Shown piece after piece: positions 1 through 8,328 of a stretch of 64,000 nt of DNA. The stretch lies in the NCBI GenBank assembly GCA_023423695.1, contig JAFAFA010000141.1:1-64000 (forward strand), in the 5' to 3' direction. Within the stretch, counting starts at the first letter, position 1. Each line of letters begins with the position of its first letter. Source of the stretch: Pseudomonadota bacterium. Lineage in GTDB: Bacteria; Pseudomonadota; Alphaproteobacteria; Azospirillales; Azospirillaceae. The notes below the pieces were generated by a model. The model was not told where the DNA came from. It was given only the letters and a program-made list of their open reading frames with translations, and ran no database searches. The translations under genes and the position numbers were made by a program.

Positions 1-34
1 CGGGGGGAGGGAGGGGGCATTCGCTCCCTGACCG

Positions 35-2371
35 TTACTTCTTCTTCCCCGACTGCGCCCGAGCGAACGCCTCGGCGAACGCGCTGTTGACCGGCTCCGG
101 CGCCTTGGCCGGCTTCGGCGCAGGGCCCGCCGGACGGCGATCTTGCTGCTGCGGACGCGCCGGCCCCCGATCCTCGCGGCGCTCCTCTTGCCGTGCCGGA
201 CGCGGCGCCTCCTCGCCCATGCGCATGGTGAGCGCAATGCGCTTGCGGGGAATGTCCACCTCCAGCACCTTGACCTTCACCACGTCGCCGGCCTTCACCA
301 CCGTGTGCGGGTCTTTCACGAAGCTGTTGGCAAGCTGGGAGATGTGCACCAGCCCGTCCTGGTGGACGCCGATGTCGACGAAGGCGCCGAAGGCGGTGAC
401 GTTTGTGACGACGCCTTCCAGCATCATGCCGGGCTGCAGATGCTTCAGCTCCTCCACGCCTTCCTTGAAGGCGGCGGTCTTGAACTCCGGACGCGGGTCG
501 CGGCCGGGCTTCTCCAGCTCCTTGATGATGTCTTCGATGGTGGGCACGCCGAAGCGTTCGTCGGTGAAATCCTCCGCATTCAGGCCGCGCAGGAAGCGGG
601 CGTCGCCGATCACGCTGCCGAGGTCGCGGCCGGTGGTTTTCACGATGCGCTGGACCACCGGATAGGCTTCCGGATGGACGGCGGAGCCGTCGAGCGGATT
701 CTCGCCGTCGCGGATGCGCAGGAAGCCGGCGGCCTGCTCGAAGGTCTTCGGCCCCAGCCGCGCCACGTCGAGCAGCTGCTTGCGCGAGCGGAAGGCGCCG
801 TTGCGGTCGCGATGCTCGACGATGTTGCGGGCGATGGTCTCGTTCAGGCCCGACACGCGGGTCAGCAGCGGGATGGAGGCGGTGTTGAGGTCGACGCCGA
901 CCGCGTTCACGCAATCCTCGACCACCGCATCCAGTGAGCGGGCCAGCTTGCCGCCGGCGACGTCATGCTGGTACTGGCCGACGCCGATCGACTTCGGCTC
1001 GATCTTCACCAGCTCGGCCAAGGGATCCTGCAGGCGGCGGGCGATGGAGACGGCGCCGCGCAGGCTGACGTCCAGGCCGGGGAACTCGTGCGCCGCGGTT
1101 TCCGATGCCGAGTAGACCGACGCGCCGGCCTCGCTGACCACCAGCTTGGTCAGGGACAGCTCCGGATGGCGCTTCATCAGGTCGGCGGCCAGCTTGTCGG
1201 TCTCGCGCGAGGCGGTGCCGTTGCCGATGGAGATCAGCTCCACCTTGTGCCGCGCCGCCAGCGCGGCCAACACGGCGATGGAGCCGTCCCAGTCGTTGCG
1301 CGGCGGATGCGGGTAGATGGTCGTCGTCTCCACCAGCTTGCCGGTGGAATCGACGACGGCGACCTTCACGCCGGTGCGGATGCCGGGATCGAGCCCGATG
1401 GTGGCGCGCTGGCCGGCCGGAGCGGCCAGCAGCAGGTCGTGCAGGTTGCGGGCGAAGACGCGGATCGCCTCGTCCTCCGCCCGTTCGCGCAATGCGCCCA
1501 TCAGGTCGGTCTCGATATGCGGGCCGATCTTCAGCTTCCAGGTCCAGCGCACCACGTCGGACAGCCATTTGTCGGCCGGGCGGCCCTGGTCGCGGATGCC
1601 GGTGTGGACGGCGATGGCGCCCTCCGCCGGGTGCGGCTGGCCGTCCTCGACCGGCAGATCCAGGCGGATGTCGAGCACGCCCTGCGCCCGGCCGCGGAAC
1701 AGCGCCAGCGCCCGGTGCGACGGCAGCTTCGACCAGTTTTCCGAGAAGTCGAAATAATCGGAGAATTTGGCGCCCTCGGCCTTCTTCTCCTCGATCACCT
1801 TGGAGGTCACGACGCCCTTGTCCGCCATGGCGGTGCGCAGGCGGCCAACCAGTTCGGCATCCTCGCCGAAGCGTTCGACCAGGATGTGGCGGGCGCCGTC
1901 CAGCGCCGCCTTGATGTCGGCGACGCCCTTGTCGGCACTGACGAAGGCGGCGGCCTCTGCCTCCGGCTGCTTCCGGGGATCGGCCAGCAGCGCGTCGGCC
2001 AGCGGCTCCAGCCCGGCTTCGCGGGCGATCTGGGCCTTGGTGCGGCGCTTCTGCTTGTAGGGGAGGTAGAGGTCCTCCAGCCGGGTCTTGGTGTCCGCCT
2101 GCTTGATCTGGCGTTCCAGTTCGGGCGTCAGCTTGCCCTGTTCCTGGATGGTCGACAGGATGCTGGCGCGGCGGTCCTCCAGCTCCCGCAGATAGCCCAG
2201 CCGCTCTTCCAGGGTGCGGAGCTGGGTGTCGTCCAGGCCGCCGGTCGCCTCCTTGCGGTAGCGCGCGATGAAGGGAACGGTCGATCCCTCGTCGAGCATG
2301 GCGATGGCGGAAGCGACCTGGGACTCGCGAACCGACAGTTCGTCGGCGATGCGCTGGCTGATGGACAGCAT
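35..2371 (-). CDS. tex: Tex-family S1 RNA-binding transcription accessory protein
   Basis: Cytoplasmic nucleic-acid-binding protein of the Tex/YqgF-like family, 778 residues, close to the usual 770-790. The order is an N-terminal helical Tex domain, a YqgF/RNase H-like domain (motif IGLDPGIRTGVKVAVVD), helix-hairpin-helix repeats (LLTRVSGLNETIARNIV and the segment after it) and a C-terminal S1 domain (GVVTNVTAFGAFVDIGVHQDGLVHIS). A disordered R/P/Q/K-rich tail follows. The frame is open upstream to 2494, but the family N-terminus MLSISQRIADELS starts at 2371, so I chose that ATG. The gene stands alone and diverges from the sRNA candidate and mazG. Identification is secure; the exact role of Tex in RNA metabolism is only partly known. 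Confidence 0.95.
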   Translation of the reverse strand: MLSISQRIADELSVRESQVASAIAMLDEGSTVPFIARYRKEATGGLDDTQLRTLEERLGYLRELEDRRASILSTIQEQGKLTPELERQIKQADTKTRLEDLYLPYKQKRRTKAQIAREAGLEPLADALLADPRKQPEAEAAAFVSADKGVADIKAALDGARHILVERFGEDAELVGRLRTAMADKGVVTSKVIEEKKAEGAKFSDYFDFSENWSKLPSHRALALFRGRAQGVLDIRLDLPVEDGQPHPAEGAIAVHTGIRDQGRPADKWLSDVVRWTWKLKIGPHIETDLMGALRERAEDEAIRVFARNLHDLLLAAPAGQRATIGLDPGIRTGVKVAVVDSTGKLVETTTIYPHPPRNDWDGSIAVLAALAARHKVELISIGNGTASRETDKLAADLMKRHPELSLTKLVVSEAGASVYSASETAAHEFPGLDVSLRGAVSIARRLQDPLAELVKIEPKSIGVGQYQHDVAGGKLARSLDAVVEDCVNAVGVDLNTASIPLLTRVSGLNETIARNIVEHRDRNGAFRSRKQLLDVARLGPKTFEQAAGFLRIRDGENPLDGSAVHPEAYPVVQRIVKTTGRDLGSVIGDARFLRGLNAEDFTDERFGVPTIEDIIKELEKPGRDPRPEFKTAAFKEGVEELKHLQPGMMLEGVVTNVTAFGAFVDIGVHQDGLVHISQLANSFVKDPHTVVKAGDVVKVKVLEVDIPRKRIALTMRMGEEAPRPARQEERREDRGPARPQQQDRRPAGPAPKPAKAPEPVNSAFAEAFARAQSGKKK

Positions 2372-2549
2372 GAGGCAGGGTCCTGCGGACTGGTGACGAC
2401 ATGAAAGGGCGTCTGTCATAGCGCGTCGGGGCAGGGCGGCGCCACCCCGCCCTTTCGGCAGAGAGCCGGACAAGGCAAGCTGAAGCGGAGCCATTCGCTC
2501 AACCTGTTCGCAAAAAGGTGGTAAGGGCAGATTTCCTCGCCCCTTTCAC

Positions 2550-2577
2550 CTGACGTTAACCATGCGAGCCTTATACC
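2550..2577 (+). promoter_or_regulatory. Candidate sigma-70 promoter of the sRNA candidate
   Basis: A CTGACG box at 2550-2555 and a TATACC box at 2572-2577 are separated by 16 bp. They match the -35 and -10 consensus reasonably well for a GC-rich alphaproteobacterium. Transcription would start near 2584 and run into the terminator at 2622-2658, with no protein gene between. Inferred from sequence only. Confidence 0.4.
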
Positions 2578-2583
2578 TCTGCT

Positions 2584-2660
2584 TGCAACTTGGTTGCGTT
2601 TCCTCCCGAACCAAACTCATGGGCGGCCCGGCGGCAATTGCGCGGGGCCGCCTTTTTTCT
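2584..2660 (+). ncRNA. Candidate orphan small RNA (about 75 nt)
   Basis: Between a plausible promoter and a strong intrinsic terminator lies about 75 nt with no protein gene. It contains a small hairpin (GCAAC-TTG-GTTGC), a C-rich single-stranded stretch TCCTCCC that is complementary to Shine-Dalgarno sequences, and the terminator hairpin. Alphaproteobacterial trans-acting sRNAs with exposed CCUCC motifs are well known, so the arrangement fits a small regulatory RNA. I recognise no specific sRNA family. An alternative is a short leader or read-through product linked to mazG. Confidence 0.4.
2622..2658 (+). terminator. Intrinsic terminator
   Basis: A perfect 8-bp stem (GGCGGCCC at 2622-2629, GGGCCGCC at 2645-2652) is followed directly by six T residues on the plus strand. 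It lies more than 200 bp upstream of mazG and terminates no annotated gene, which is why an sRNA is proposed just upstream. Confidence 0.75.
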
Positions 2661-2870
2661 TGTGTTGCCTCGGGACATTGGCGGACTGGGATGGCGGATC
2701 GGAATGATGGCGATCTCCAGAAAGGATTTTATTTCCATAAGAACCGTTATGCGTCTTTGATGCGCGAGCAAAGTAGGAATGTCAGTGTCCGATCCGCGCA
2801 ACTTCCCCCGGCCGTTCTCCTCCGCTATCGTCGCGGACTTTCCCTCCCCGCTATCCGGAGACCGCAAGAC

Positions 2871-3680
2871 ATGACCCGCAACATCGACCGGCTGCTCGAC
2901 GTGATGGCGCGGCTGCGGAATCCCGACGGCGGATGCCCCTGGGATCTGGAGCAGACCTACCGCAGCATCGCTCCGCATACGATCGAAGAGGCCTATGAGG
3001 TCGCCGACGCCATCGAGAAGGACGACAAGGTCGCCCTGCGCGAGGAATTGGGCGACCTGCTGTTCCAAGTCGTCTACTACAGCCAGATGGCGCGCGAGGA
3101 AGGCCTGTTCGACTTCGACGAGGTGGCCGGCGTCATCACCGACAAGATGATCCGCCGCCATCCCCATGTCTTCGGACCGGAAGAGGTGAAATCCTCCGAC
3201 CAGCAGACCTCGCGTTGGGAGGACCACAAGGCGGCCGAACGGGCGGCCAAGGCCGCCGAGGAAGGCCGGGCGCCGTCGGCACTGGAGGGCGTGATCGCCG
3301 GCCTGCCCGCCCTGACCCGCGCGCTGAAGCTGCAGAACCGTGCGGCGCGGGTCGGCTTCGACTGGACCGACGCCCGCGACATCCTCGACAAGATCGAGGA
3401 GGAGGTACAGGAACTGCGGGCGGAGATGGACGCCGGATCGGCCCAGGAGCGGGTCGCCGACGAGTTGGGCGACCTGCTGTTCGCGCTGGTCAACCTCGCC
3501 CGCCGGCTGAAGGTGGAGCCGGAAACGGCGCTGCGCGGCACTAACGCCAAGTTCGAACGCCGTTTCCACCGGATCGAGGCGATGCTGTCCGCCCAGGGCC
3601 GCAAGCCGCAGGACGCCACGCTGGACGAGATGGAAGCGCTCTGGCAGCAGGCCAAGCGCGAGGAACGCGGCGAATCCTGA
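2871..3680 (+). CDS. mazG: Nucleoside triphosphate pyrophosphohydrolase MazG
   Basis: Cytoplasmic house-cleaning enzyme hydrolysing NTPs/dNTPs to NMP plus pyrophosphate. The 269 residues match the tandem-domain enterobacterial-type MazG. The first MazG domain shows GGCPWDLEQTYRSIAPHTIEEAYE and the metal-binding acidic set E39-E40-x2-E43 with E58-E59-x2-D62. The second domain repeats it (EEEVQELRAEM, ADELGDLLFALVNLAR). The frame is open upstream to 2562, but MTRNIDRLLDVMARLR at 2871 is the family N-terminus. It is convergent with the sulfotransferase gene, leaving only 4 bp between stop codons. Confidence 0.95.
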   Translation: MTRNIDRLLDVMARLRNPDGGCPWDLEQTYRSIAPHTIEEAYEVADAIEKDDKVALREELGDLLFQVVYYSQMAREEGLFDFDEVAGVITDKMIRRHPHVFGPEEVKSSDQQTSRWEDHKAAERAAKAAEEGRAPSALEGVIAGLPALTRALKLQNRAARVGFDWTDARDILDKIEEEVQELRAEMDAGSAQERVADELGDLLFALVNLARRLKVEPETALRGTNAKFERRFHRIEAMLSAQGRKPQDATLDEMEALWQQAKREERGES

Positions 3681-3684
3681 ATCG

Positions 3685-4806
3685 TCAGTAATCCCAGCGG
3701 TCGAAGGCGAAGGCCCACTGCCGGCGCACCGCGCGGCGGGCCTGGTCCTCCAGATCGTGGCGGGCCCGCTGGTAATCGCGCACGCCGGCCAGATACTGTT
3801 CCATCCGCGGCTGCACCGGCTCGAAGGGCCCGAGGCCGAGCCCGTCATAGACTTGGCGTAGCGTCTTCAGCGGATCGGCGATGAAGCGGTCATAGCGGAT
3901 TTCCACCAGCCGGCCGGGCGGCAGAAGCGCCCGGTCACGGTCGAACCGCGCCATGATCGCCGGATAAAGGTCCAACACCAGCCCGTCCACCGCCCGCGGA
4001 TCGTAGGATTGCAGCGAGAATTCCCGCAGCAGGGTCAGCAGCATGCGGCGGGTCGAGCTGAAGACCTCGTAGGGGTCGCGGTGGATGTGGAGGAAGACCG
4101 CATCCGGGCGCAACGCCAGCAATTCCCCTACCCTTGCGGTGTGGGCCGGATTCTTGATCAGCAGGCGCCGGGTGCCGGAATAGAGCTGCAGCTTGGTCAG
4201 GTAATGGTCCATCCGGCGGCGCCACAGGGCGACAGCCTGCGGACGGCAGCCTTCGAACAGAACGCCCTGGCGGAAGTCGCGGTACAGATGCTTGGGAAAG
4301 AAGATGCCGTGGTAGTAGGACAGCGGCTGCATCAGCGCCAACGCCAACTCGTCCTCCTGCGGGGCGGTCGGGTCGATCGGCATCGGGTCGATGATCCGGT
4401 CGGGCGGCAGCCACGCCTCCAGCCGCGAGCGCCAGAAGGACGTCAGGCCGAGAAAGCCCCAGGGTAGGCCGACCGCCAGCGGATCGGGGGCGGCGAAGCG
4501 TTCGTCCTGTGCCAGCAGGTTCAGCAGATGGGTGGTGCCGCTGCGCCAGTGTCCGAGGATGAACAGCGGCGGCGGCACTACCCTGCCCTGCTCCCTGCCC
4601 TGGGCGGCCAGCCGGGCCACCCGTTGCTGCTCCAGCAGGTCCATCGGCGCGCGGATGGCGGCGGCACCGGCCGCCGTCACCACCCGGTGCAGATGCAGCG
4701 GCCCCACTCCGCCGCCCTTCGCCAGCACTGTGGCCAGCGTCGCGGCATCAGCGCCGGCCAGCGGGTGGAAGATGCGATGGGCGCGGCGGCGCAGCCAGGG
4801 GGTCAT
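3685..4806 (-). CDS. Sulfotransferase family protein, last gene of carotenoid-tailoring operon
   Basis: Predicted PAPS-dependent sulfotransferase of 373 residues. The 5'-phosphosulfate-binding loop GHWRSGTTHLLN lies at about residues 85-96. A 3'-phosphate-binding region follows (FLHIHRDPYEVFSSTRRML). The start at 4806 overlaps the stop of the upstream glycosyltransferase by 4 bp (ATGA), indicating translational coupling; longer open frame upstream is out-of-phase glycosyltransferase sequence. Its position as the fifth gene of a tightly coupled carotenoid operon suggests it sulfates the carotenoid or its sugar. Staphyloxanthin-type clusters lack such a gene. The substrate is inference only; a sulfolipid is an alternative. 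Confidence 0.8.
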   Translation of the reverse strand: MTPWLRRRAHRIFHPLAGADAATLATVLAKGGGVGPLHLHRVVTAAGAAAIRAPMDLLEQQRVARLAAQGREQGRVVPPPLFILGHWRSGTTHLLNLLAQDERFAAPDPLAVGLPWGFLGLTSFWRSRLEAWLPPDRIIDPMPIDPTAPQEDELALALMQPLSYYHGIFFPKHLYRDFRQGVLFEGCRPQAVALWRRRMDHYLTKLQLYSGTRRLLIKNPAHTARVGELLALRPDAVFLHIHRDPYEVFSSTRRMLLTLLREFSLQSYDPRAVDGLVLDLYPAIMARFDRDRALLPPGRLVEIRYDRFIADPLKTLRQVYDGLGLGPFEPVQPRMEQYLAGVRDYQRARHDLEDQARRAVRRQWAFAFDRWDY

Positions 4807-5951
4807 GATGACGCCCCCGGTCCGGTCGGATAGGCCCGCCCCCGCCACTCCGACGGCCGGCCATGGCGGGCGCGCAGGAGTGCGGACCACTGGATCGCCA
4901 GCATGATCAGGATGCCGACGGGGTGCAGAAGTGCGCCGGCGACGCTCTGGCGGAAGCGGAGCACCAGCAGCAGCCGGAACAGCAGACCGGCCGCCGCCGC
5001 CAGCCCCGCCACGACGACCGCCGCATCCGGCAACGGGGCCAGCGCCGCCCAGCCCAGCAGGATCCAGGGCAGGACATGGCCGCCGAACAGCAGGAACGTC
5101 CAGACCGGCAGGGCGGCCGGCGTCGCCATTCCCTCCGTCGCATTCTTGGTGAAGCCGGACCACACCTCCCGCCAGCCGCGATACATGCGGCAGCGGGCAA
5201 GCCCGGTGGCGTCGAACAGGTCGGTCCCCTGCCCCGCCCGGCGGAAGGCGCGCGGCAGCGTCACCCCGTCATGCAGCGACGCCGATATGGCCGCATGGCC
5301 GCCGGCCTTCCAATAGGCCTCCCGCCGCACCGCGATCAGCTGGCCGCAGGCGGCGCCGAAGCGCGGATCGCCCGACCGCCGCATCCCCAGCATCGGCAGA
5401 TAGCCCAGCAGCAGCACATGGATCAGCGGGATCACCAGGGCTTCCGCCAGCGTCCCGGTCTCCTGCCGGGGAAAGCCGCTGACCAGACCATGCCCGCCCG
5501 ACAGCAGGGCGCCGCAGGTAAGGCGGGCGGCATCCGGGGAGAGCCGGACATCGGCATCCTGGAATAGCAGCACCGGATGCCGCGCCAGCGTGGCGAGCGC
5601 CTGACAGGCATGCTGCTTGCCCGACCAGCCCGGCGGCAGCGGCGGCGCGCTTTCCAGCCGGACACGCGGGTCGCGCGCGGAGATGGCGCGGACGATCTCG
5701 GTGGTGCGGTCGGTCGAGTGGTCGTCCAGCACCACGACCTCCACCTCGACGCCGCAGCTGAGCAGGGCCGCATCGACGGCGGCGGCGATGCCGGCCTCTT
5801 CGTTGCGGGCAGGGATCAGGATGCTGACGGCGCTGACGGGCGGCGGTTCGGCGGTGGGCCGGCGATAGAACATCAGGTTCACGATTCCCTGCCCCAGCGG
5901 CAGCAGGGCAAGCACCAGCGACAGCGCAGCGATCAGGACGATGACACTCAT
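4803..5951 (-). CDS. Family 2 glycosyltransferase, CrtQ-like
   Basis: Membrane-anchored GT-A glycosyltransferase of 382 residues. After an N-terminal hydrophobic segment comes the GT2 core: SILIPARNEEAGI near residue 43, DDHST at 76-80, and the metal-binding QDADV at 131-135. Several C-terminal membrane segments follow. This layout and length match 4,4'-diaponeurosporenoate glycosyltransferase (CrtQ) of staphyloxanthin synthesis, which esterifies a carotenoid acid with a sugar. The ATG at 5951 overlaps the acyltransferase stop by 4 bp and its own stop overlaps the sulfotransferase start. The CrtQ-like role rests on neighbours; the sugar donor cannot be read from sequence. Confidence 0.82.
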   Translation of the reverse strand: MSVIVLIAALSLVLALLPLGQGIVNLMFYRRPTAEPPPVSAVSILIPARNEEAGIAAAVDAALLSCGVEVEVVVLDDHSTDRTTEIVRAISARDPRVRLESAPPLPPGWSGKQHACQALATLARHPVLLFQDADVRLSPDAARLTCGALLSGGHGLVSGFPRQETGTLAEALVIPLIHVLLLGYLPMLGMRRSGDPRFGAACGQLIAVRREAYWKAGGHAAISASLHDGVTLPRAFRRAGQGTDLFDATGLARCRMYRGWREVWSGFTKNATEGMATPAALPVWTFLLFGGHVLPWILLGWAALAPLPDAAVVVAGLAAAAGLLFRLLLVLRFRQSVAGALLHPVGILIMLAIQWSALLRARHGRPSEWRGRAYPTGPGASS

Positions 5952-6763
5952 GGCCGCTTCACCTCCTGCCGCCCCACCCGCCCAGGCCCGCCGCCATGTG
6001 CAGGGGAAAAAGCCCGCCCGCCGGCCCAGGCCCGCGCCCGTCGCCACAGGTCGTAAACCCCGCCGACCCCGACCGTTCCATCGATCAGCGTCAGGAAGCG
6101 CGCCGGTTCGCGGCTCTGCGCGTCGAGCGCCAGCTGGTCCATCACCGCCTCCAGCCGCGTCTCCAACTCCGCCCCGATCTCGGGCACCGGCAGGCCGGCG
6201 AGGATGGCGGCGTCCATCGGCTCGCCGAACCGCATCAGCGCCTCCGGCGTGCGTTCGTCCCAGAACGGGTACTCCACCGCCAGCGGCACCACCAGGGCGG
6301 AAGGCATGCGGCGGACCAGATGGGCGATGCCCGGCCGCAGGGTCACAGGCCGGCGGCGCGGATCGGTGAAGGCGCCCTCCGCCGTGATCCACAGCATGGC
6401 GCGCGGGTCGGCCAGGATGCGCTCGGCATTGCGCAGGAAGGCGACGGCCCCGGCGCGGCCGGGCTCCAGCCCGAACAGGCCGAGGCGCCGCATGAAGCGG
6501 TAGCGGCGCAGCATTTCCGCATCGATCGGCCCATAGCCCGGCCGATCACGGAAACGGGTGGTGCCCATCATGATCAGCAGCGCGGGATCCCACCAGGAGG
6601 GATGGTTCAGATAGACGATGACCGGCCGGCCGGGCGGCAGCACCGGCCAGCCCGGCCGCGCCAGCCGCACCGCATGGAAGCCGCGCCGCAGGCGCCGGGC
6701 CATGATGCCGCCGAAGAACCAGCAGCGCAGCCGCGACCGTAACGCGACCGGATCGTCCGTCAT
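5948..6763 (-). CDS. PlsC-like 1-acyltransferase, CrtO-like candidate
   Basis: Lysophospholipid acyltransferase-like protein of 271 residues. It has the catalytic HX4D box as NHPSWWD (H54, D59), and an acceptor region with TAEGAFTDPRRRPVTLRPGIA, equivalent to the EGTR block of the family. In staphyloxanthin synthesis the acyltransferase CrtO adds a fatty acid to the glucosyl ester; this gene sits in the equivalent position between the glycosyltransferase and the CrtP-like oxidase. It overlaps the glycosyltransferase by 4 bp and starts 17 bp after the oxidase stop. A membrane phospholipid role cannot be excluded from sequence alone. Confidence 0.75.
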   Translation of the reverse strand: MTDDPVALRSRLRCWFFGGIMARRLRRGFHAVRLARPGWPVLPPGRPVIVYLNHPSWWDPALLIMMGTTRFRDRPGYGPIDAEMLRRYRFMRRLGLFGLEPGRAGAVAFLRNAERILADPRAMLWITAEGAFTDPRRRPVTLRPGIAHLVRRMPSALVVPLAVEYPFWDERTPEALMRFGEPMDAAILAGLPVPEIGAELETRLEAVMDQLALDAQSREPARFLTLIDGTVGVGGVYDLWRRARAWAGGRAFSPAHGGGPGRVGRQEVKRP

Positions 6764-6780
6764 CCGCCTGCGGCCCTCCG

Positions 6781-8328
6781 TCAGGCGACGGCGCGGGCGG
6801 ATTCCGCGCCGTCCCGCACGCTGCCGCGCAGGTCGCGGTCCAGGCTGTCGGCGGCGATCCAGCCCGACATCAGCACCATCGGCATGCCCGGCCCCGGATG
6901 GGCGGCCCCGCCGGCCAGATACAGCCCCTCCACGTCGCGGGACCGGTTGCCCGGCTTGAAGGCGCCCATGAAGCGGCCGTGGCTCGCCAAGCCATAGATG
7001 GCCCCGTTGAGCACATTGTAGCGGTCGTGGATGTCCTGCGGGGTCAGAACATGCTCCACCCGGATGCGGTCCTCCAGATCGGCCATGCCGGCGGTGCGCT
7101 TCAGCTTGTCGAACACCACGCGGCGGTATTCCGGCAGCATGCGCTTCCAGTCGTGGTGCGGGCGCAGATAGGGCGTGTGGACCAGCACATACAGCGCCTC
7201 GCCCCCCGGCGGGGCGACGCCCGGCTCGGTGCGGGCGGGGGCGGCGATGTAGCAGGTCGGGTCGGGCGCCGGCTCGCCGCGGCGGTAGATCCAGTCGAAC
7301 TCCTCCGCCGGGTCGCGGGAGAAGACGAAGTCATGGTGCAGCAGATGGTCGTAGCCGCGGTCGAGCCCGAGATAGAACACCACGCCCGAGCAGGCCGGCT
7401 CGTAGCTGCGGCGCCTGGCGAAGCGCTTGGCCGGCGCTCCCCCTACCAACTCCTGATAGGTGCGGACGGAATCCATGTTGGAAACGACGGCCGACACCGG
7501 AATGCGCTCGCCCGTCTCGGTCTCTACCGCTACGGCGCGGCCGTCCTCCACCTGAAGGCGGCGGACGCCGGTGTTGGTGCGGATTTCCACGCCCAGCCGC
7601 CGCGCCACCCGTTCCAGCGCCACCGGCACGGCGCGGGTGCCGCCCATCGGATACCAGACGCCGTCATTGGTCTGCATGTGGGCGATGGCGCAGAGCACCG
7701 CCGGGGAACCGTATGGCGAGGAGCCGACATACTGGGTGAAATGGTCCAGCATCTGCGCCGCCCGCGCGTCCGGTACATGGCCGCGGATGGTGCCGGCAAC
7801 CGTGCTGCCCATGCGCAGGGCCAGGACGTCCGACAGGGTGCTGGCGTTCAGGCTGTTGCGGAAGTTCAGCGTGTCGCCGAGATCCTCCACCGACTTCCAG
7901 AAGAAGAAGCGCTCGGAAATGCCGTGCAGCCGTTCCGACAGCGCCTGGAAGCGGCGATAGCCCTCCCCCGCCCCGCGGCCGGGTGCCAGCCGGTCGAGTT
8001 CGGCCGCCATCTTGCCGACCTCCTCCGACAGGTCCAGCACGGTGCCGTCGTCGAAGAAGCAGCGCCATTGCGGCTCCAGCCGGACCATCTCCAGCTCGCG
8101 GTCGAGGTCGCAGCCGGCCTCCTCCAGGATGCGGCGTAGGACGCGCGGCACCGTCAGGATGGTCGGCCCCATGTCGAAGCGGAAGCCGCCGTCCTCCAGC
8201 ACGGCGGCCTTGCCGCCGACCCAGGCGTTCTTTTCCAGCAGGGTCACCTTGTGCCCGCGCGCCGCCAGCACCACCGCCGACGCCAGCCCGCCGAGCCCCC
8301 CGCCGATCACCGCGATCCGATCCGTCAT
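6781..8328 (-). CDS. CrtI-family carotenoid oxidoreductase, CrtP/CrtNb-like
   Basis: FAD-dependent carotenoid desaturase/oxidase family protein of 515 residues. The N-terminal dinucleotide fold is MTDRIAVIGGGLGGLASAVV followed by GGKAAVLEDGGFRFDMGPT; the C-terminal CrtI signature is GLYLAGGAAHPGPGMPMV. It is one of two CrtI paralogues in tandem with a 4-bp overlap, as with CrtN/CrtP (CrtNb) in C30 carotenoid clusters. The second enzyme there oxidises terminal methyl groups to aldehydes. With an aldehyde dehydrogenase next door, the oxidase assignment is attractive, but which paralogue is desaturase and which is oxidase needs a phylogeny. The ATG at 8328 gives the family N-terminus. Confidence 0.8.
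   Translation of the reverse strand: MTDRIAVIGGGLGGLASAVVLAARGHKVTLLEKNAWVGGKAAVLEDGGFRFDMGPTILTVPRVLRRILEEAGCDLDRELEMVRLEPQWRCFFDDGTVLDLSEEVGKMAAELDRLAPGRGAGEGYRRFQALSERLHGISERFFFWKSVEDLGDTLNFRNSLNASTLSDVLALRMGSTVAGTIRGHVPDARAAQMLDHFTQYVGSSPYGSPAVLCAIAHMQTNDGVWYPMGGTRAVPVALERVARRLGVEIRTNTGVRRLQVEDGRAVAVETETGERIPVSAVVSNMDSVRTYQELVGGAPAKRFARRRSYEPACSGVVFYLGLDRGYDHLLHHDFVFSRDPAEEFDWIYRRGEPAPDPTCYIAAPARTEPGVAPPGGEALYVLVHTPYLRPHHDWKRMLPEYRRVVFDKLKRTAGMADLEDRIRVEHVLTPQDIHDRYNVLNGAIYGLASHGRFMGAFKPGNRSRDVEGLYLAGGAAHPGPGMPMVLMSGWIAADSLDRDLRGSVRDGAESARAVA

Larger units (their letters stand above)
2372..2870. other. 499-bp intergenic region between tex and mazG
   Basis: This gap carries the upstream region of tex on the minus strand and, on the plus strand, a sigma-70-like promoter at 2550-2577, a short structured stretch and an intrinsic terminator at 2622-2658, annotated separately as a possible sRNA. 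A plus-strand frame stays open through it into mazG but has no family resemblance. Between 2660 and 2870 I see no further convincing element other than the mazG translation start. Confidence 0.6.
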
